A stretch of 64,000 nt of DNA from Natranaerovirga pectinivora (GTDB lineage: Bacteria; Bacillota; Clostridia; Lachnospirales; DSM-24629), in the NCBI RefSeq assembly GCF_004342165.1, contig NZ_SMAL01000003.1:62001-126000 (forward strand), in the 5' to 3' direction. This document shows, piece after piece, positions 27,951 to 36,611 of this stretch (its first letter is position 1; each line of letters opens with the position of its first letter). The notes under the pieces are model-generated. The model ran no database searches. It had not been told where the DNA came from and saw only the letters and a list, made by a program, of their open reading frames with translations. Both the position numbers and the translations under genes were made by a program.

Positions 27951-29861
27951 TTATAACGCCCCTTTTAATTTTCTAGTTTGATTTACCATTTTTATAAATA
28001 CGCTCCCGAGAGGAGGTAGTTTTATTTCAATAGAATTTTCTTTCCCATGCCAAGGAATAGCCTCTGATGATATTATTAAATTGTTTGTTTGATTAGAACC
28101 TCCATATTGACTATTGTCACTATTTAAAACTTCAATATACTCCCCTATGTAGGGTACACCGATTCTATAATTCTCTCTTACAACAGGTGTAAAATTATAA
28201 ATGGCAATAGTAAAATTAGATTTTTCTCTTCCTTTTCTTATAAAACTTATGACACTCTGACTATAGTCATTAGGATCAATCCACTCAAATCCATCCCATC
28301 CCTGATCTTGTTCCCATAAAGAAGAATCCTCGAGGTAAAAATGATTCAAATCCTTAACAAAACTTTGGGTGTTTTTATGCATATCATATTCTAATAAAAA
28401 CCAGTCTAATTCTTTTTTATAATCCCATTCAATAAATTGACCAAATTCACTTCCCATAAATAACAACTTTTTACCTGGATGGCCTGTCATATACATATAC
28501 ATAAGGCGAAGATTTGCAAATTTTTGCCAATAGTCTCCAGGCATTTTATTAATTAAGGAACATTTGCCGTGCACTACTTCATCATGGGATAATGGCAATA
28601 CAAAGTTTTCTGAAAATGCATAGGTAAGAGAAAATGTTAACATATTATGATTATACTTTTTGTGTATTGGATCTTTTTTCATATATGATAAAATATCATT
28701 CATCCAACCCATATTCCATTTATAGTTATAACCTAAACCACCTAAATAAGTAGGCATTGTAACAAGTGGCCAAGCGGTTGATTCTTCTGCTATCACTAAA
28801 CAATTACTATGGTATTTAAAAATAGCTTCATTTAACTTTTTCATAAATTGAATGGCTTCTAAATTTTCTCTGCCTCCAAATTTATTAGGTACCCATTGAT
28901 TTGGCTCTTTACAATAATCTAAATAAAGCATAGCTGCCACAGCATCTACCCTAATACCATCTATATGATATTTATCCAACCAAAATAACGCATTTGATAT
29001 TAAGAAGCTTAGGACTTCTGGCCTACCTAAATCAAAATTTAAGGTTCCCCAACCATAGTTTTCACTTCTATTTACATCTTTATATTCATATAGTTTAGTA
29101 CCATCAAAATTAGCTAGCCCAAAATCATCTTTGCAAAAATGTCCAGGCACCCAGTCCAAAATAACACCAATGTTTCTTTGATGACATTGATCAATAAAAG
29201 ACATAAAATCATGTGGTGTTCCATATCTACTCGTTACTGAATAATAACCTGTTGATTGATACCCCCAAGAGCCATCAAAAGGATGTTCAGTAATAGGTAA
29301 TAACTCTATATGGGTATACCCCATTTCTTTTACATATGGTATTAATTCTTCAGCTAATTGACCATAATTTAAAAATTCTTCACCGTCTTTTTTCCAAGAA
29401 CCTAAATGTACTTCATAAATATTTGTAGGCTCTTCATAGACATTTTTTATGCTTTTTGCTTTTATCCAATTTTCATCTTCCCATTTATATCCTGATAAGT
29501 CATATACTATAGAAGCTGTCTTGGGTCTTAACTCTGAATAAAAAGCATATGGATCAGCCTTTACACGGATTTGATTATCTTCTGTTACAACCTCATATTT
29601 ATATAAGTCACCTACTAACATTCCTGGTATGAACAGCGTCCAAACTTCCTGATTCATTTCTTTTTTCATTTTATGGGAATTCCCATCCCAATTATTAAAA
29701 TCCCCTATAACACTAACTTCTTTCGCATTAGGAGCCCATAGTGAAAACAATATCCCTTTTTTCTTATTAACTTCAAAAGGACGTGACCCTAAAAACTCAT
29801 AAGCTTTATAATGACTACCTTCGTGAAATAGATGTAAATCGTAATCACTAAAACTTTTCAT
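27951..29861 (-). CDS. glgB: 1,4-alpha-glucan branching enzyme
   Basis: A 636-residue GH13 branching enzyme that introduces alpha-1,6 branches into glycogen. An N-terminal CBM48 domain (FSLWAPNAKEVSVIGDFNNWDG) precedes the barrel. Catalytic residues: nucleophile Asp in DGIRVDAVAAMLYLDY, acid Glu in VIAEESTAWP, and the Asp in LPLSHDEVVHGK. First gene of the seven-gene leftward operon. GAGGGGAAGT precedes the ATG. A divergent 346-bp region separates it from gpx. Confidence 0.97.
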   Translation of the reverse strand: MKSFSDYDLHLFHEGSHYKAYEFLGSRPFEVNKKKGILFSLWAPNAKEVSVIGDFNNWDGNSHKMKKEMNQEVWTLFIPGMLVGDLYKYEVVTEDNQIRVKADPYAFYSELRPKTASIVYDLSGYKWEDENWIKAKSIKNVYEEPTNIYEVHLGSWKKDGEEFLNYGQLAEELIPYVKEMGYTHIELLPITEHPFDGSWGYQSTGYYSVTSRYGTPHDFMSFIDQCHQRNIGVILDWVPGHFCKDDFGLANFDGTKLYEYKDVNRSENYGWGTLNFDLGRPEVLSFLISNALFWLDKYHIDGIRVDAVAAMLYLDYCKEPNQWVPNKFGGRENLEAIQFMKKLNEAIFKYHSNCLVIAEESTAWPLVTMPTYLGGLGYNYKWNMGWMNDILSYMKKDPIHKKYNHNMLTFSLTYAFSENFVLPLSHDEVVHGKCSLINKMPGDYWQKFANLRLMYMYMTGHPGKKLLFMGSEFGQFIEWDYKKELDWFLLEYDMHKNTQSFVKDLNHFYLEDSSLWEQDQGWDGFEWIDPNDYSQSVISFIRKGREKSNFTIAIYNFTPVVRENYRIGVPYIGEYIEVLNSDNSQYGGSNQTNNLIISSEAIPWHGKENSIEIKLPPLGSVFIKMVNQTRKLKGAL

Positions 29862-29912
29862 CGTAGACTTCCCCTCATTTCATTTTAACTCAGCTTATGC
29901 CTCCCTTGGTAA

Positions 29913-29978
29913 GAGACACAATCCTCGTTGAAAATATATTTTCCAAATCCTTGCGAGCAAGTTTGTAAATTACATTCT
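29913..29978. repeat. Dispersed repeat, copy 2 (E-type)
   Basis: Gap-free match to 7833-7898, best between TTGAAAAT and CAAAT. The inner hairpin CTTG-CGAG-CAAG replaces TTTA-CAAG-TAAA of copy 1 with two paired changes. It lies in a divergent promoter region, as does copy 1. Confidence 0.45.
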
Positions 29979-30131
29979 CATATTGACTTTTGTTTTTCGC
30001 CTCTCAAATAACACTTTGAAGGTGAAAGTAATTTTCATACAGTTTCTATTCTATTCTGGTCTAATAAAATAAATGATTAAAAAATATTTTTTAACTAAAA
30101 ATTAAAATTTCCTTAACATTTTATTTTTTTA

Positions 30132-30160
30132 TTGACATAAACTGCAAAAGATGTTATTTT
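30132..30160 (+). promoter_or_regulatory. Promoter of gpx-ohrR
   Basis: TTGACA (30132-30137), 17 bp, TATTTT (30155-30160). Confidence 0.7.
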
Positions 30161-30174
30161 AATTGTATGCAATT
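30161..30174. promoter_or_regulatory. Possible OhrR operator
   Basis: Inverted repeat AATTG-TATG-CAATT immediately downstream of the -10 box, resembling the AT-rich palindromes bound by OhrR-family repressors. The position suits repression of gpx and of the repressor's own gene. Confidence 0.4.
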
Positions 30175-30207
30175 AAATTTTATAAAATTTATTTAGGAGG
30201 ACAAATT

Positions 30208-30681
30208 ATGAGTATTTATGATTTTACATGTAAAAATATTAGAGGTGAAGAAGTGTCTTTAGAAAATTATAAAGGAAAGGTATTGCTCATTGCTAACACA
30301 GCAAGCAAATGTGGCTTAACACCACAATATGAAGGTTTAGAATACCTCTATAAAACATATCAAGAAAAAGGTCTTGAAATACTTGGCTTCCCTTGTAATC
30401 AATTTGGAAATCAAGAACCTGGTAGCAATGACGACATAGAATCTTTTTGTGCCTTGAATTATGGTGTTTCTTTTACTATAATGGAGAAAGTAGATGTAAA
30501 TGGAGATGAAGCTCATCCCCTTTTTGTTTATTTGAAAAAGGAAGCACCTGGCCTTTTAAGTAAATCGATAAAATGGAATTTCACAAAATTTCTCATAGAC
30601 AGAAATGGAAAAGTTATTCATCGTTATGCGCCAACTACATCTCCTGAAAAGATTACTGACGATATAGAAAAGTTATTATAG
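30208..30681 (+). CDS. gpx: Glutathione peroxidase family protein (thiol peroxidase)
   Basis: A 157-residue cysteine-type Gpx that reduces hydroperoxides, in bacteria usually with thioredoxin rather than glutathione. The peroxidatic Cys is in [15 protein letters not shown] (Cys rather than selenocysteine), with the [14 protein letters not shown] motif holding the likely resolving Cys/Gln region and the [13 protein letters not shown] motif near the C-terminus. The start MSIYDFTC is set by TAGGAGGA 8 bp upstream; the longer reading frame upstream has no ribosome site. Cotranscribed with the OhrR-type regulator 8 bp downstream. Confidence 0.95.
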   Translation: MSIYDFTCKNIRGEEVSLENYKGKVLLIANTASKCGLTPQYEGLEYLYKTYQEKGLEILGFPCNQFGNQEPGSNDDIESFCALNYGVSFTIMEKVDVNGDEAHPLFVYLKKEAPGLLSKSIKWNFTKFLIDRNGKVIHRYAPTTSPEKITDDIEKLL

Positions 30682-30689
30682 GAGTTTAT

Positions 30690-31133
30690 ATGGATAATTA
30701 TGATGCTTTAAAATTAGATAATCAGCTTTGTTTTGCAATATATGCAGCCTCTAAGGAAATAACAAAAGTATATACACCCTATTTAAAAGAACTTGGGCTT
30801 ACCTATACCCAATATATTACAATGTTAGTCATATGGGAGCATGAGAAAATCTCAGTAAAAGAACTGGGCATCAAACTGTTATTAGACTCTGGTACGTTAA
30901 CGCCTCTTTTAAAAAAATTAGAAAAAATGCATTTGGTTACTAAACAAAGAGATGTCACTGATGAAAGAAGTGTCATTATTACTTTAACAGAATATGGCCT
31001 TCGATTAAAAGATAAGGCTGTTGACATACCTTATAAATTATTTTGTCGCACTGAACTATCTATTGAAGAAATTAATTATTTAAAAAGTACTTTATACAAT
31101 TTAATTAGCAAAAAAAAAGAAGAAAGTATATGA
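30690..31133 (+). CDS. OhrR-type MarR-family peroxide-sensing repressor
   Basis: A 147-residue winged-helix regulator. The N-terminal LDNQLCFAIYAASKE closely matches OhrR, whose single Cys at this place is the organic-peroxide sensor; YTQYITMLVIWE, the wing DERSVIITLTEYG and the recognition helix SGTLTPLLKKLE are in MarR positions. It follows gpx by 8 bp with a TAGGAG site, so it probably represses the gpx operon until oxidised. The last codons overlap the terminator stem. MarR assignment is sure; the OhrR subtype is likely. Confidence 0.92.
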   Translation: MDNYDALKLDNQLCFAIYAASKEITKVYTPYLKELGLTYTQYITMLVIWEHEKISVKELGIKLLLDSGTLTPLLKKLEKMHLVTKQRDVTDERSVIITLTEYGLRLKDKAVDIPYKLFCRTELSIEEINYLKSTLYNLISKKKEESI

Positions 31134-31153
31134 AATATCATACACTTTCTTCT
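31110..31153. terminator. Terminator between ohrR-type gene and stalk-domain gene
   Basis: AGAAGAAAGT...ACTTTCTTCT with inner TATGA/TCATA; A-rich and T-rich flanks allow use from both sides. It overlaps the 3' end of the ohrR-type CDS. Confidence 0.8.
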
Positions 31154-31164
31154 TTACTATGATC

Positions 31165-31875
31165 TTATCTAATAGTTGGTTCTAATATATAAATGTGATT
31201 ATTTGCACCTACTGAACTTACAACTGTAAATTCAATTGTTCTCACATTATAAAGTTCTATATCCTCTAATACTAAGAATTCCCCTGGCTCTAAAACCTTT
31301 TGGTAAAGAACAGTATCTTTATCATAATCTCTAATACGAAAACTTGTTCTATGAGGGTCTGGATTCCCAATTACCCCTGAAAAATAAGTATATCCACCAT
31401 CTAAAGTAAATCTAATATCCCTACTAGCTGAGTTTATGCCTCTAATTTCAATGCCATACTCAAATTGCTTTTCTTCCTTTATAATATCGCCTACTTGAAA
31501 TCTTAAAGAATATTGATCTACTATTTTATTAGCGGACGATGACCCTCTCATCTGAAAATCTATTAGATTTTTACTTTTCACTCGAGCGCCTAATATGACA
31601 GAATTGGTTTCTCCATCCCAATCCACTGGTAAATTAATGGCTTCTGCCACTGCTCTAACTGGTAAATAAGTAGATCCGTTGATTATAACAGGTGCTATAT
31701 CTTTTCCACTTTGATCTCTTGGTTGAAATACGTGGCCATTGATCAAAATCTTAATGTCTTTTCTTAAAGTTGCATTAATTGTCTCAAATACATTACTAGC
31801 ATTTACAAATAATGTGAATGCAAAGAATATAATTGTTATTGTACTTAATACCCCTATTTTTTTCATTGACTTCAT
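31165..31875 (-). CDS. Secreted copper-amine-oxidase-stalk-domain protein
   Basis: A 236-residue exported protein. Residues 1-26 are a signal peptide. Residues about 38-105 match the copper amine oxidase N-terminal (stalk) repeat (IKILINGHVFQPRD, APVIINGSTYLPVRAVAEAIN, VDWDGETNSVILG), a common surface module in clostridia. The remaining ~110 residues form a beta-rich domain resembling NPCBM carbohydrate-binding modules (IRFTLDGGYTYFSGVIG, FRIRDYDKDTVLYQKVL, EFTVVSSVGANNHIYI). No catalytic motif is visible. GAGGAG lies 6 bp before the ATG. Probably a wall-associated binding protein. Confidence 0.8.
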   Translation of the reverse strand: MKSMKKIGVLSTITIIFFAFTLFVNASNVFETINATLRKDIKILINGHVFQPRDQSGKDIAPVIINGSTYLPVRAVAEAINLPVDWDGETNSVILGARVKSKNLIDFQMRGSSSANKIVDQYSLRFQVGDIIKEEKQFEYGIEIRGINSASRDIRFTLDGGYTYFSGVIGNPDPHRTSFRIRDYDKDTVLYQKVLEPGEFLVLEDIELYNVRTIEFTVVSSVGANNHIYILEPTIR

Positions 31876-31933
31876 TGTTTTCTCCTCACCTATTTAAATA
31901 TTTTTTAAACCATAATATTTATATTACCTAATA

Positions 31934-32890
31934 TTACGAATTATGCATTATATTTAAGATAGATGCACCTAAAACACCTGCTTCATCGCCTAACTCTGCT
32001 ACTCTTATATCGGTTTTAAAGTATTTAATGCCTCCATAAATTTTTTTAGATATTCTTTCTTTAAGAGGTTCTATCAATTTATCTCTTTGATTGGATATTC
32101 CTCCACTAATTACAATAACTTCAGGTTGAAATATATTGATTATATTTGCCATTCCAATAGACAAATACTCTATGTATTGTTTGATGACTTTTTTTCCTAT
32201 TTCATCCCCTAATTCTGCTGCATCAAATGGTGTCTTACCATTTATTTTATTAAGGTCATTCTCAACCAATTTATTAATCATTGAGTGTGGGAATTGCAAG
32301 GCCGCTTTTTTTGTATCCCTTATTAAAGCTGTTGCTGAAGAATAAGCTTCCCAACACCCTTTTCTTCCACAACTGCATTGTTCGCCTTTGGCTTCTATAA
32401 CCATATGCCCTATTTCTCCTCCACCGTTAAAACTTCCAGTAATAAGCCTTCCATCAAGGATTATTCCTCCGCCTACACCTGTGCCTAAAGTAATGGCTAC
32501 TAAATCTTTGTATTTTTTACCTGCACCATAGTGGTATTCACCAAAAGCTGCAACATTGGCATCATTCTCTATATATACAGGTACATTGAGATATTTTTGA
32601 AATGCCTCTCTAATAGGTGCATTATTAAAATTGAGATTACTTGAATAAATTATAGTTCCACTATTGGAGTCACATAAACCTGTACTCCCTATTCCTACAG
32701 ATTGGATTTCATCTTTGGACAACCCTACTTCATTAATTAATGCCAAAGAAGTATCACCCATATCTTTGACTATATCCTTATAATCTCTTTTATTAAATGT
32801 AGGTATAGATTTTTTTATAAGAATCTTCCCCTCTTTTGTAATTGCAATTGCAATATTGGTCCCACCTAAATCAATTCCTATTGTATACAT
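31934..32890 (-). CDS. ROK-family glucokinase
   Basis: A 318-residue cytoplasmic sugar kinase that phosphorylates glucose. IGIDLGGTNIAIAI is the phosphate-binding start; GTGVGGGIILDGRL and GGGEIGHM are present, as is the ROK zinc motif CSCGRKGCWE. The start MYTIGIDLGG is chosen because GAGGTGG is 5 bp upstream; the upstream frame has none. Glucokinase is the likeliest substrate call given the neighbouring glycogen genes; other ROK hexokinases or NAGK-type kinases are possible. A terminator separates it from the upstream GHL10 gene. Confidence 0.92.
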   Translation of the reverse strand: MYTIGIDLGGTNIAIAITKEGKILIKKSIPTFNKRDYKDIVKDMGDTSLALINEVGLSKDEIQSVGIGSTGLCDSNSGTIIYSSNLNFNNAPIREAFQKYLNVPVYIENDANVAAFGEYHYGAGKKYKDLVAITLGTGVGGGIILDGRLITGSFNGGGEIGHMVIEAKGEQCSCGRKGCWEAYSSATALIRDTKKAALQFPHSMINKLVENDLNKINGKTPFDAAELGDEIGKKVIKQYIEYLSIGMANIINIFQPEVIVISGGISNQRDKLIEPLKERISKKIYGGIKYFKTDIRVAELGDEAGVLGASILNIMHNS

Positions 32891-32919
32891 ATAAACCACC
32901 TCATTTTTATTTATACGCA

Positions 32920-32951
32920 AAAGAGAATACCACCTATCCAGTATTCTCTTT
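32920..32951 (-). terminator. Terminator after the SLH-GHL10 gene
   Basis: Perfect 11-bp stem AAAGAGAATAC / GTATTCTCTTT, 34 bp past the stop codon of the leftward GHL10 gene and just upstream of the glucokinase ribosome site. Confidence 0.75.
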
Positions 32952-32985
32952 CATTGAAACCTTCTTTAGCACAAGGAAAGGCCTT

Positions 32986-34752
32986 TTAAAAGGTTAGAAT
33001 GGTTCTTAATGCTATTCTTTCATTTTCAACCATTTCTCTAACACCTCTACCTGGTTTCCATAATGAATCATATCTAAATATCATAAAGCCATCATAATTA
33101 ATGTTCTCTCTACTCATCATAACCATTCTCTTTAACATTTCCAACTCCGTCGTCCACTCCAACTTTGCTGAACCCGCCCATTTATCTTCTATACCTATTT
33201 TATATGCAGATAGTCCAATATAAAGACGTACATTACTATTCTTCATAAAATGATTCCATTCTTTCACTTCTATTTCAAAAGGGTACTTACTGTGTTCAAA
33301 ACCAAAATATATTTGTGGAACTATGTAATCGATATAACCCGGGGTATTCACCCATTTTTCAATATCTATATACAATTGATCATAATTTTTTTGAATATCA
33401 TTTTGTGGGCTGATACCAAATGATATATTTGGATTAATCTCCTTTATAACTTTGTATACACCTCTTATAAGGGAATTGACATTTTCTCTTCTCCACTCAC
33501 CTTGAGATAATGTACCACCTGCTGCTAAGTATTCTTGAAAATCATTATAATCATAAGATAAATCTATGCTTGGATAAAAGTAATCGTCAAAGTGAATACC
33601 ATCCACATCATACTTTTTTATAATTTCTTTAATGCCTTCAACAATTAAATTCTGAGCATCCTTACTTCCTGGATTAAAAAAGATACCTTCTTTTATCTGT
33701 ATGGCTCTGTTGCTTCCATCATTAAGCCATTTTAAACCTATATTGTTGTTAGACAAAGCACTTTTATTCGATCTAAGTCGATAAGGATTTAACCAAGCTT
33801 CAATTTTAAGCCCTTGGTTGTGTGCTTCTTTAACTAGAATACTTAATGGATCATAACCTGGGTCTTTACCTTCTTCACCAGTTATAATATGAGACCATGG
33901 AAAGTAACTAGAAGGATATATTGCATCTCCAAAAGGTCTTACTTGTACAATAACTGTATTCAACCCAAGGTCTTTTATATTTTTATACATCATTCTTACT
34001 TCTTGTGTAAAACCGTCCTTGCCATTAGATCTAAAAATGGGTTGTAAGTCTAAATAGCTAATCCAAACAGCTCTCATTTCATTATCTATATTAAATTCTC
34101 TTTTTTCATTTTCCGTATTATTAGAAATAGCACCTTTTTTATATAAAGAATCAATTAAAAACTCATTAGAATCTTTTCCCAACGTATAAAGGCTATTATA
34201 AGAGAATTTAACCATATAATCTCTTGTGAACCCATTTAACCCTTTAATACTATTCGCCTCTTCTACTGATACCATATGAATTGACTGAGCAAATTCTAAT
34301 GAATCCTTCCAATAGAAATCCCCATCTCTATCACTATACCCTAATGCCCTAAGTAAAAAAGTGGTATATTCACTAGCAGAAATCATTTGCTGCGACCCAT
34401 AATTTATATCAGAAATACCAACTGTTAATCCTTCATTATATAGAAAACCAATATAGGGATCAGCCCATTGTGGTACATCTTTAAAAGGATGAGCTTTAAT
34501 ATTACTAAAAGCTTCGCTTTCAGCCCCTAGTAGCCTAACCAACATTGCAGCAGCTTCTGCACGAGTTGAATTTCTTGTTAATTCAAATCCATTATTCGTT
34601 CCCCAAAAAAGTCCTAAGTTTTTAAGTGATTCTGCATAGTTAACATACCTGCCTATTTCAGCACTATGAGTGAATTCTATGTTAATCGCGAACAAAACCA
34701 AACTCATCATCACTAAAAACATTTTTCTAACTAAAATGATTCCTTTTTCCAC
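32986..34752 (-). CDS. SLH-domain, glycosyl-hydrolase-like 10 (GHL10/YngK-type) protein
   Basis: A 588-residue exported wall protein. A signal peptide (1-30) is followed by about three S-layer-homology repeats (FELTRNSTRAEAAAMLVRLLG; HPFKDVPQWADPYIGFLYNEGL; QMISASEYTTFLLRALGY), then the GHL10 domain from about residue 225 (MRAVWISYLDLQPIF, VQVRPFGDAIYPSSYFPWSH, WLNPYRLRSN, GIHFDDYFYP, FGISPQND, DYIVPQIYFGFE). The family is thought to hydrolyse glycans, possibly peptidoglycan-linked. The start is GTG, 7 bp after AGGAG. SLH repeats would tether it to secondary wall polymers. Confidence 0.92.
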   Translation of the reverse strand: MEKGIILVRKMFLVMMSLVLFAINIEFTHSAEIGRYVNYAESLKNLGLFWGTNNGFELTRNSTRAEAAAMLVRLLGAESEAFSNIKAHPFKDVPQWADPYIGFLYNEGLTVGISDINYGSQQMISASEYTTFLLRALGYSDRDGDFYWKDSLEFAQSIHMVSVEEANSIKGLNGFTRDYMVKFSYNSLYTLGKDSNEFLIDSLYKKGAISNNTENEKREFNIDNEMRAVWISYLDLQPIFRSNGKDGFTQEVRMMYKNIKDLGLNTVIVQVRPFGDAIYPSSYFPWSHIITGEEGKDPGYDPLSILVKEAHNQGLKIEAWLNPYRLRSNKSALSNNNIGLKWLNDGSNRAIQIKEGIFFNPGSKDAQNLIVEGIKEIIKKYDVDGIHFDDYFYPSIDLSYDYNDFQEYLAAGGTLSQGEWRRENVNSLIRGVYKVIKEINPNISFGISPQNDIQKNYDQLYIDIEKWVNTPGYIDYIVPQIYFGFEHSKYPFEIEVKEWNHFMKNSNVRLYIGLSAYKIGIEDKWAGSAKLEWTTELEMLKRMVMMSRENINYDGFMIFRYDSLWKPGRGVREMVENERIALRTILTF

Positions 34753-34869
34753 TTTATCACTCCTATGTATGTACTTACTAAGTTGTCCATTTCTTACCTC
34801 TTAATGATACACTGTATTTCTCTATAAATAAATAGGTTTTCTATTACATTATGGTTACATTTAAAAACT

Positions 34870-35193
34870 CTACTTTCTCTCTATTACTTTGATTAACTTT
34901 ACCCCTTCTCTAAAGCCACCTCTTTCTTTTGCTTTTTTAAATCTAATTTCTTCCAGTTCTTTTATATCTATGTTTTTAAAATGTAAAATACCGTGAATTA
35001 CTTCTAAAATATCCGCCAATTCTTCTAATTCTTCTGATTCAATATATTCTTCCACTTCTTCTCTAAGTTTTTCATTGAGCAATTGGTTTAATTCTTCTCC
35101 TTTAACCACACTAATGAAACACTGTTTACTGCTATTTTCAATAACCTTTGGAATATCATCTCTTACCAGTTTATTATATGTTTTTTCTGTCAT
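34870..35193 (-). CDS. MazG-like nucleoside triphosphate pyrophosphohydrolase
   Basis: A 107-residue all-alpha pyrophosphohydrolase of the phosphoribosyl-ATP pyrophosphohydrolase-like group. YNKLVRDDIPKVI is the typical beginning, and KLREEVEEYIESEELEELADILEVIHGIL carries the metal-binding acidic EExxE / ExxD motif. Such proteins remove abnormal or excess NTPs. GGAGAAG precedes the ATG. It lies downstream of the ABC permease pair; a shared function is not evident. Confidence 0.88.
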   Translation of the reverse strand: MTEKTYNKLVRDDIPKVIENSSKQCFISVVKGEELNQLLNEKLREEVEEYIESEELEELADILEVIHGILHFKNIDIKELEEIRFKKAKERGGFREGVKLIKVIERK

Positions 35194-35220
35194 TTAGCTT
35201 CTCCTTTATTATTGATAGCC

Positions 35221-35922
35221 TTAACTTTGATTTCTAGTGCTACTATACCTTATAATACTAAACAACCAAACCAAATGCACGCCTATGGCCATTAAAACAG
35301 TACTAAAATCATTGAATTTTATAATCCTTACCACCCAATAAAAGGGAGATACAGCAGCAATTATAGCAAACCATTTATTGTTGAGAATATCTGCTAGGGC
35401 TAATATATTAAACATACTAAACCCCTTAGAGTAAGTTAGGCCTTTTACTTTGTTATCTGCAAGAGAAAATAATAATAATCCCATAATAATAGAATTAATG
35501 GATGTTAACAAAGCAATAAAAAGCAATAGACCTTGGCTTATGTCGTAAATATTTAATATGTAGTAAGCAATAAATGTATATAGAAAACATCCTACCACAG
35601 GTAATAAAAGTCTATTTACCATATAGTTAAAATACCCTACAGGTGTTATGGAAATGAGTTCATATATTCTAGCATCTTTTTCATCTATCATTAAAAACCC
35701 TGCAACTGTTCCTAATGTCATAGGCGCCATTAAAAAGCTTAAGCCTAAAATATAAACATAATAATCATATAAATCAACACCTAAATCTAAAAATAAAGGC
35801 TCTCCAAAACTAATAATAAGTTTAAATATTATGTATATAAACAAAGGCATTATCATAAATAAAATCAGCATTGGCTCTCTTACTATCATTTTCATATCTG
35901 CTTTAAAAGAGGTACTCTTCAT
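35221..35922 (-). CDS. ABC-2 type permease (first of pair)
   Basis: A 233-residue membrane protein with six hydrophobic segments (near residues 15, 50, 105, 130, 160 and 195). It resembles ABC-2 export permeases, with the weak YINEL-like motif ARIYELISITPVGYFNYM. The start ATG overlaps the stop of the upstream permease (TGATG); a GTG one codon upstream is also possible. Together with the next two genes it forms a three-gene exporter; substrate unknown. Confidence 0.85.
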   Translation of the reverse strand: MKSTSFKADMKMIVREPMLILFMIMPLFIYIIFKLIISFGEPLFLDLGVDLYDYYVYILGLSFLMAPMTLGTVAGFLMIDEKDARIYELISITPVGYFNYMVNRLLLPVVGCFLYTFIAYYILNIYDISQGLLLFIALLTSINSIIMGLLLFSLADNKVKGLTYSKGFSMFNILALADILNNKWFAIIAAVSPFYWVVRIIKFNDFSTVLMAIGVHLVWLFSIIRYSSTRNQS

Positions 35923-36611
35923 CACTGACTTTCACCTCTAATCATTAATTTTTCAATCCAATTTAACGCTATTATCGTAAAAAACATTAGAACAATACTA
36001 TTGCCTACTAATTCTAAAGGAGCAATTCCTTGATAAGCACCATATACAAGTTTTAAGCCTGATACACTTGGAAATATATTAAAAACGATACCATATGGAT
36101 GACTTATTAATAAAGAAAAACAAGGTACTGCAATTAAAAGCATTCCTGGTATCATCTTTATAAAATATTCGTTTATCGTTTTAGACCTTAATCCCACCCC
36201 AAAGCCTAGTAGCGTACAAAAGGCAGAGGATAAAAATACACCTAGAAATAATAATATCCAGTTTACACTCCCTCTATAGGTAACAGCTGTAATCATAAAT
36301 CCAGCTAACACAGCGAGAATAGACAATGATATTACCTTCCCTAAAATATACTCTTTTAATCTAAGGGGGGTAACTGCCAGATACTGTAGAATCCCCTGCC
36401 CTTTTTCCAACATTATAATACCTCCAATAAAGAAAAACCCTACGATGGATGGGTCTGAAAATACAATTAAAGGTATTAGAATCTTTCTTATCTCTTCAGG
36501 AATAGCACTAAGAATAACCATATAAACTATAGTTAATACAATATATACACCGTAAAATCCTTGTTTAACTTGAAACTTGATATCAGCTTTCAAAGCATTG
36601 GCGACTCTCAT
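35922..36611 (-). CDS. ABC-2 type permease (second of pair)
   Basis: A 229-residue membrane protein with about six hydrophobic segments and the GQGILQYLAVTPLRLKEYILGK cytosolic loop typical of ABC-2 permeases. GGGAGGGAG precedes the ATG, and the gene overlaps the ATPase gene by 4 bp. Paired permeases with one ATPase suggest a heterodimeric exporter. Confidence 0.87.
   Translation of the reverse strand: MRVANALKADIKFQVKQGFYGVYIVLTIVYMVILSAIPEEIRKILIPLIVFSDPSIVGFFFIGGIIMLEKGQGILQYLAVTPLRLKEYILGKVISLSILAVLAGFMITAVTYRGSVNWILLFLGVFLSSAFCTLLGFGVGLRSKTINEYFIKMIPGMLLIAVPCFSLLISHPYGIVFNIFPSVSGLKLVYGAYQGIAPLELVGNSIVLMFFTIIALNWIEKLMIRGESQ

Larger units (their letters stand above)
29862..30207. other. 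Divergent region between glgB and gpx
   Basis: Contains a dispersed repeat (29913-29978), an imperfect hairpin TTTTCGCCTCTCAAA/TTTGAAGGTGAAAG at about 29993-30028, and the gpx promoter with a possible OhrR operator. A glgB promoter must also lie here, but I cannot assign it with confidence. Confidence 0.6.
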
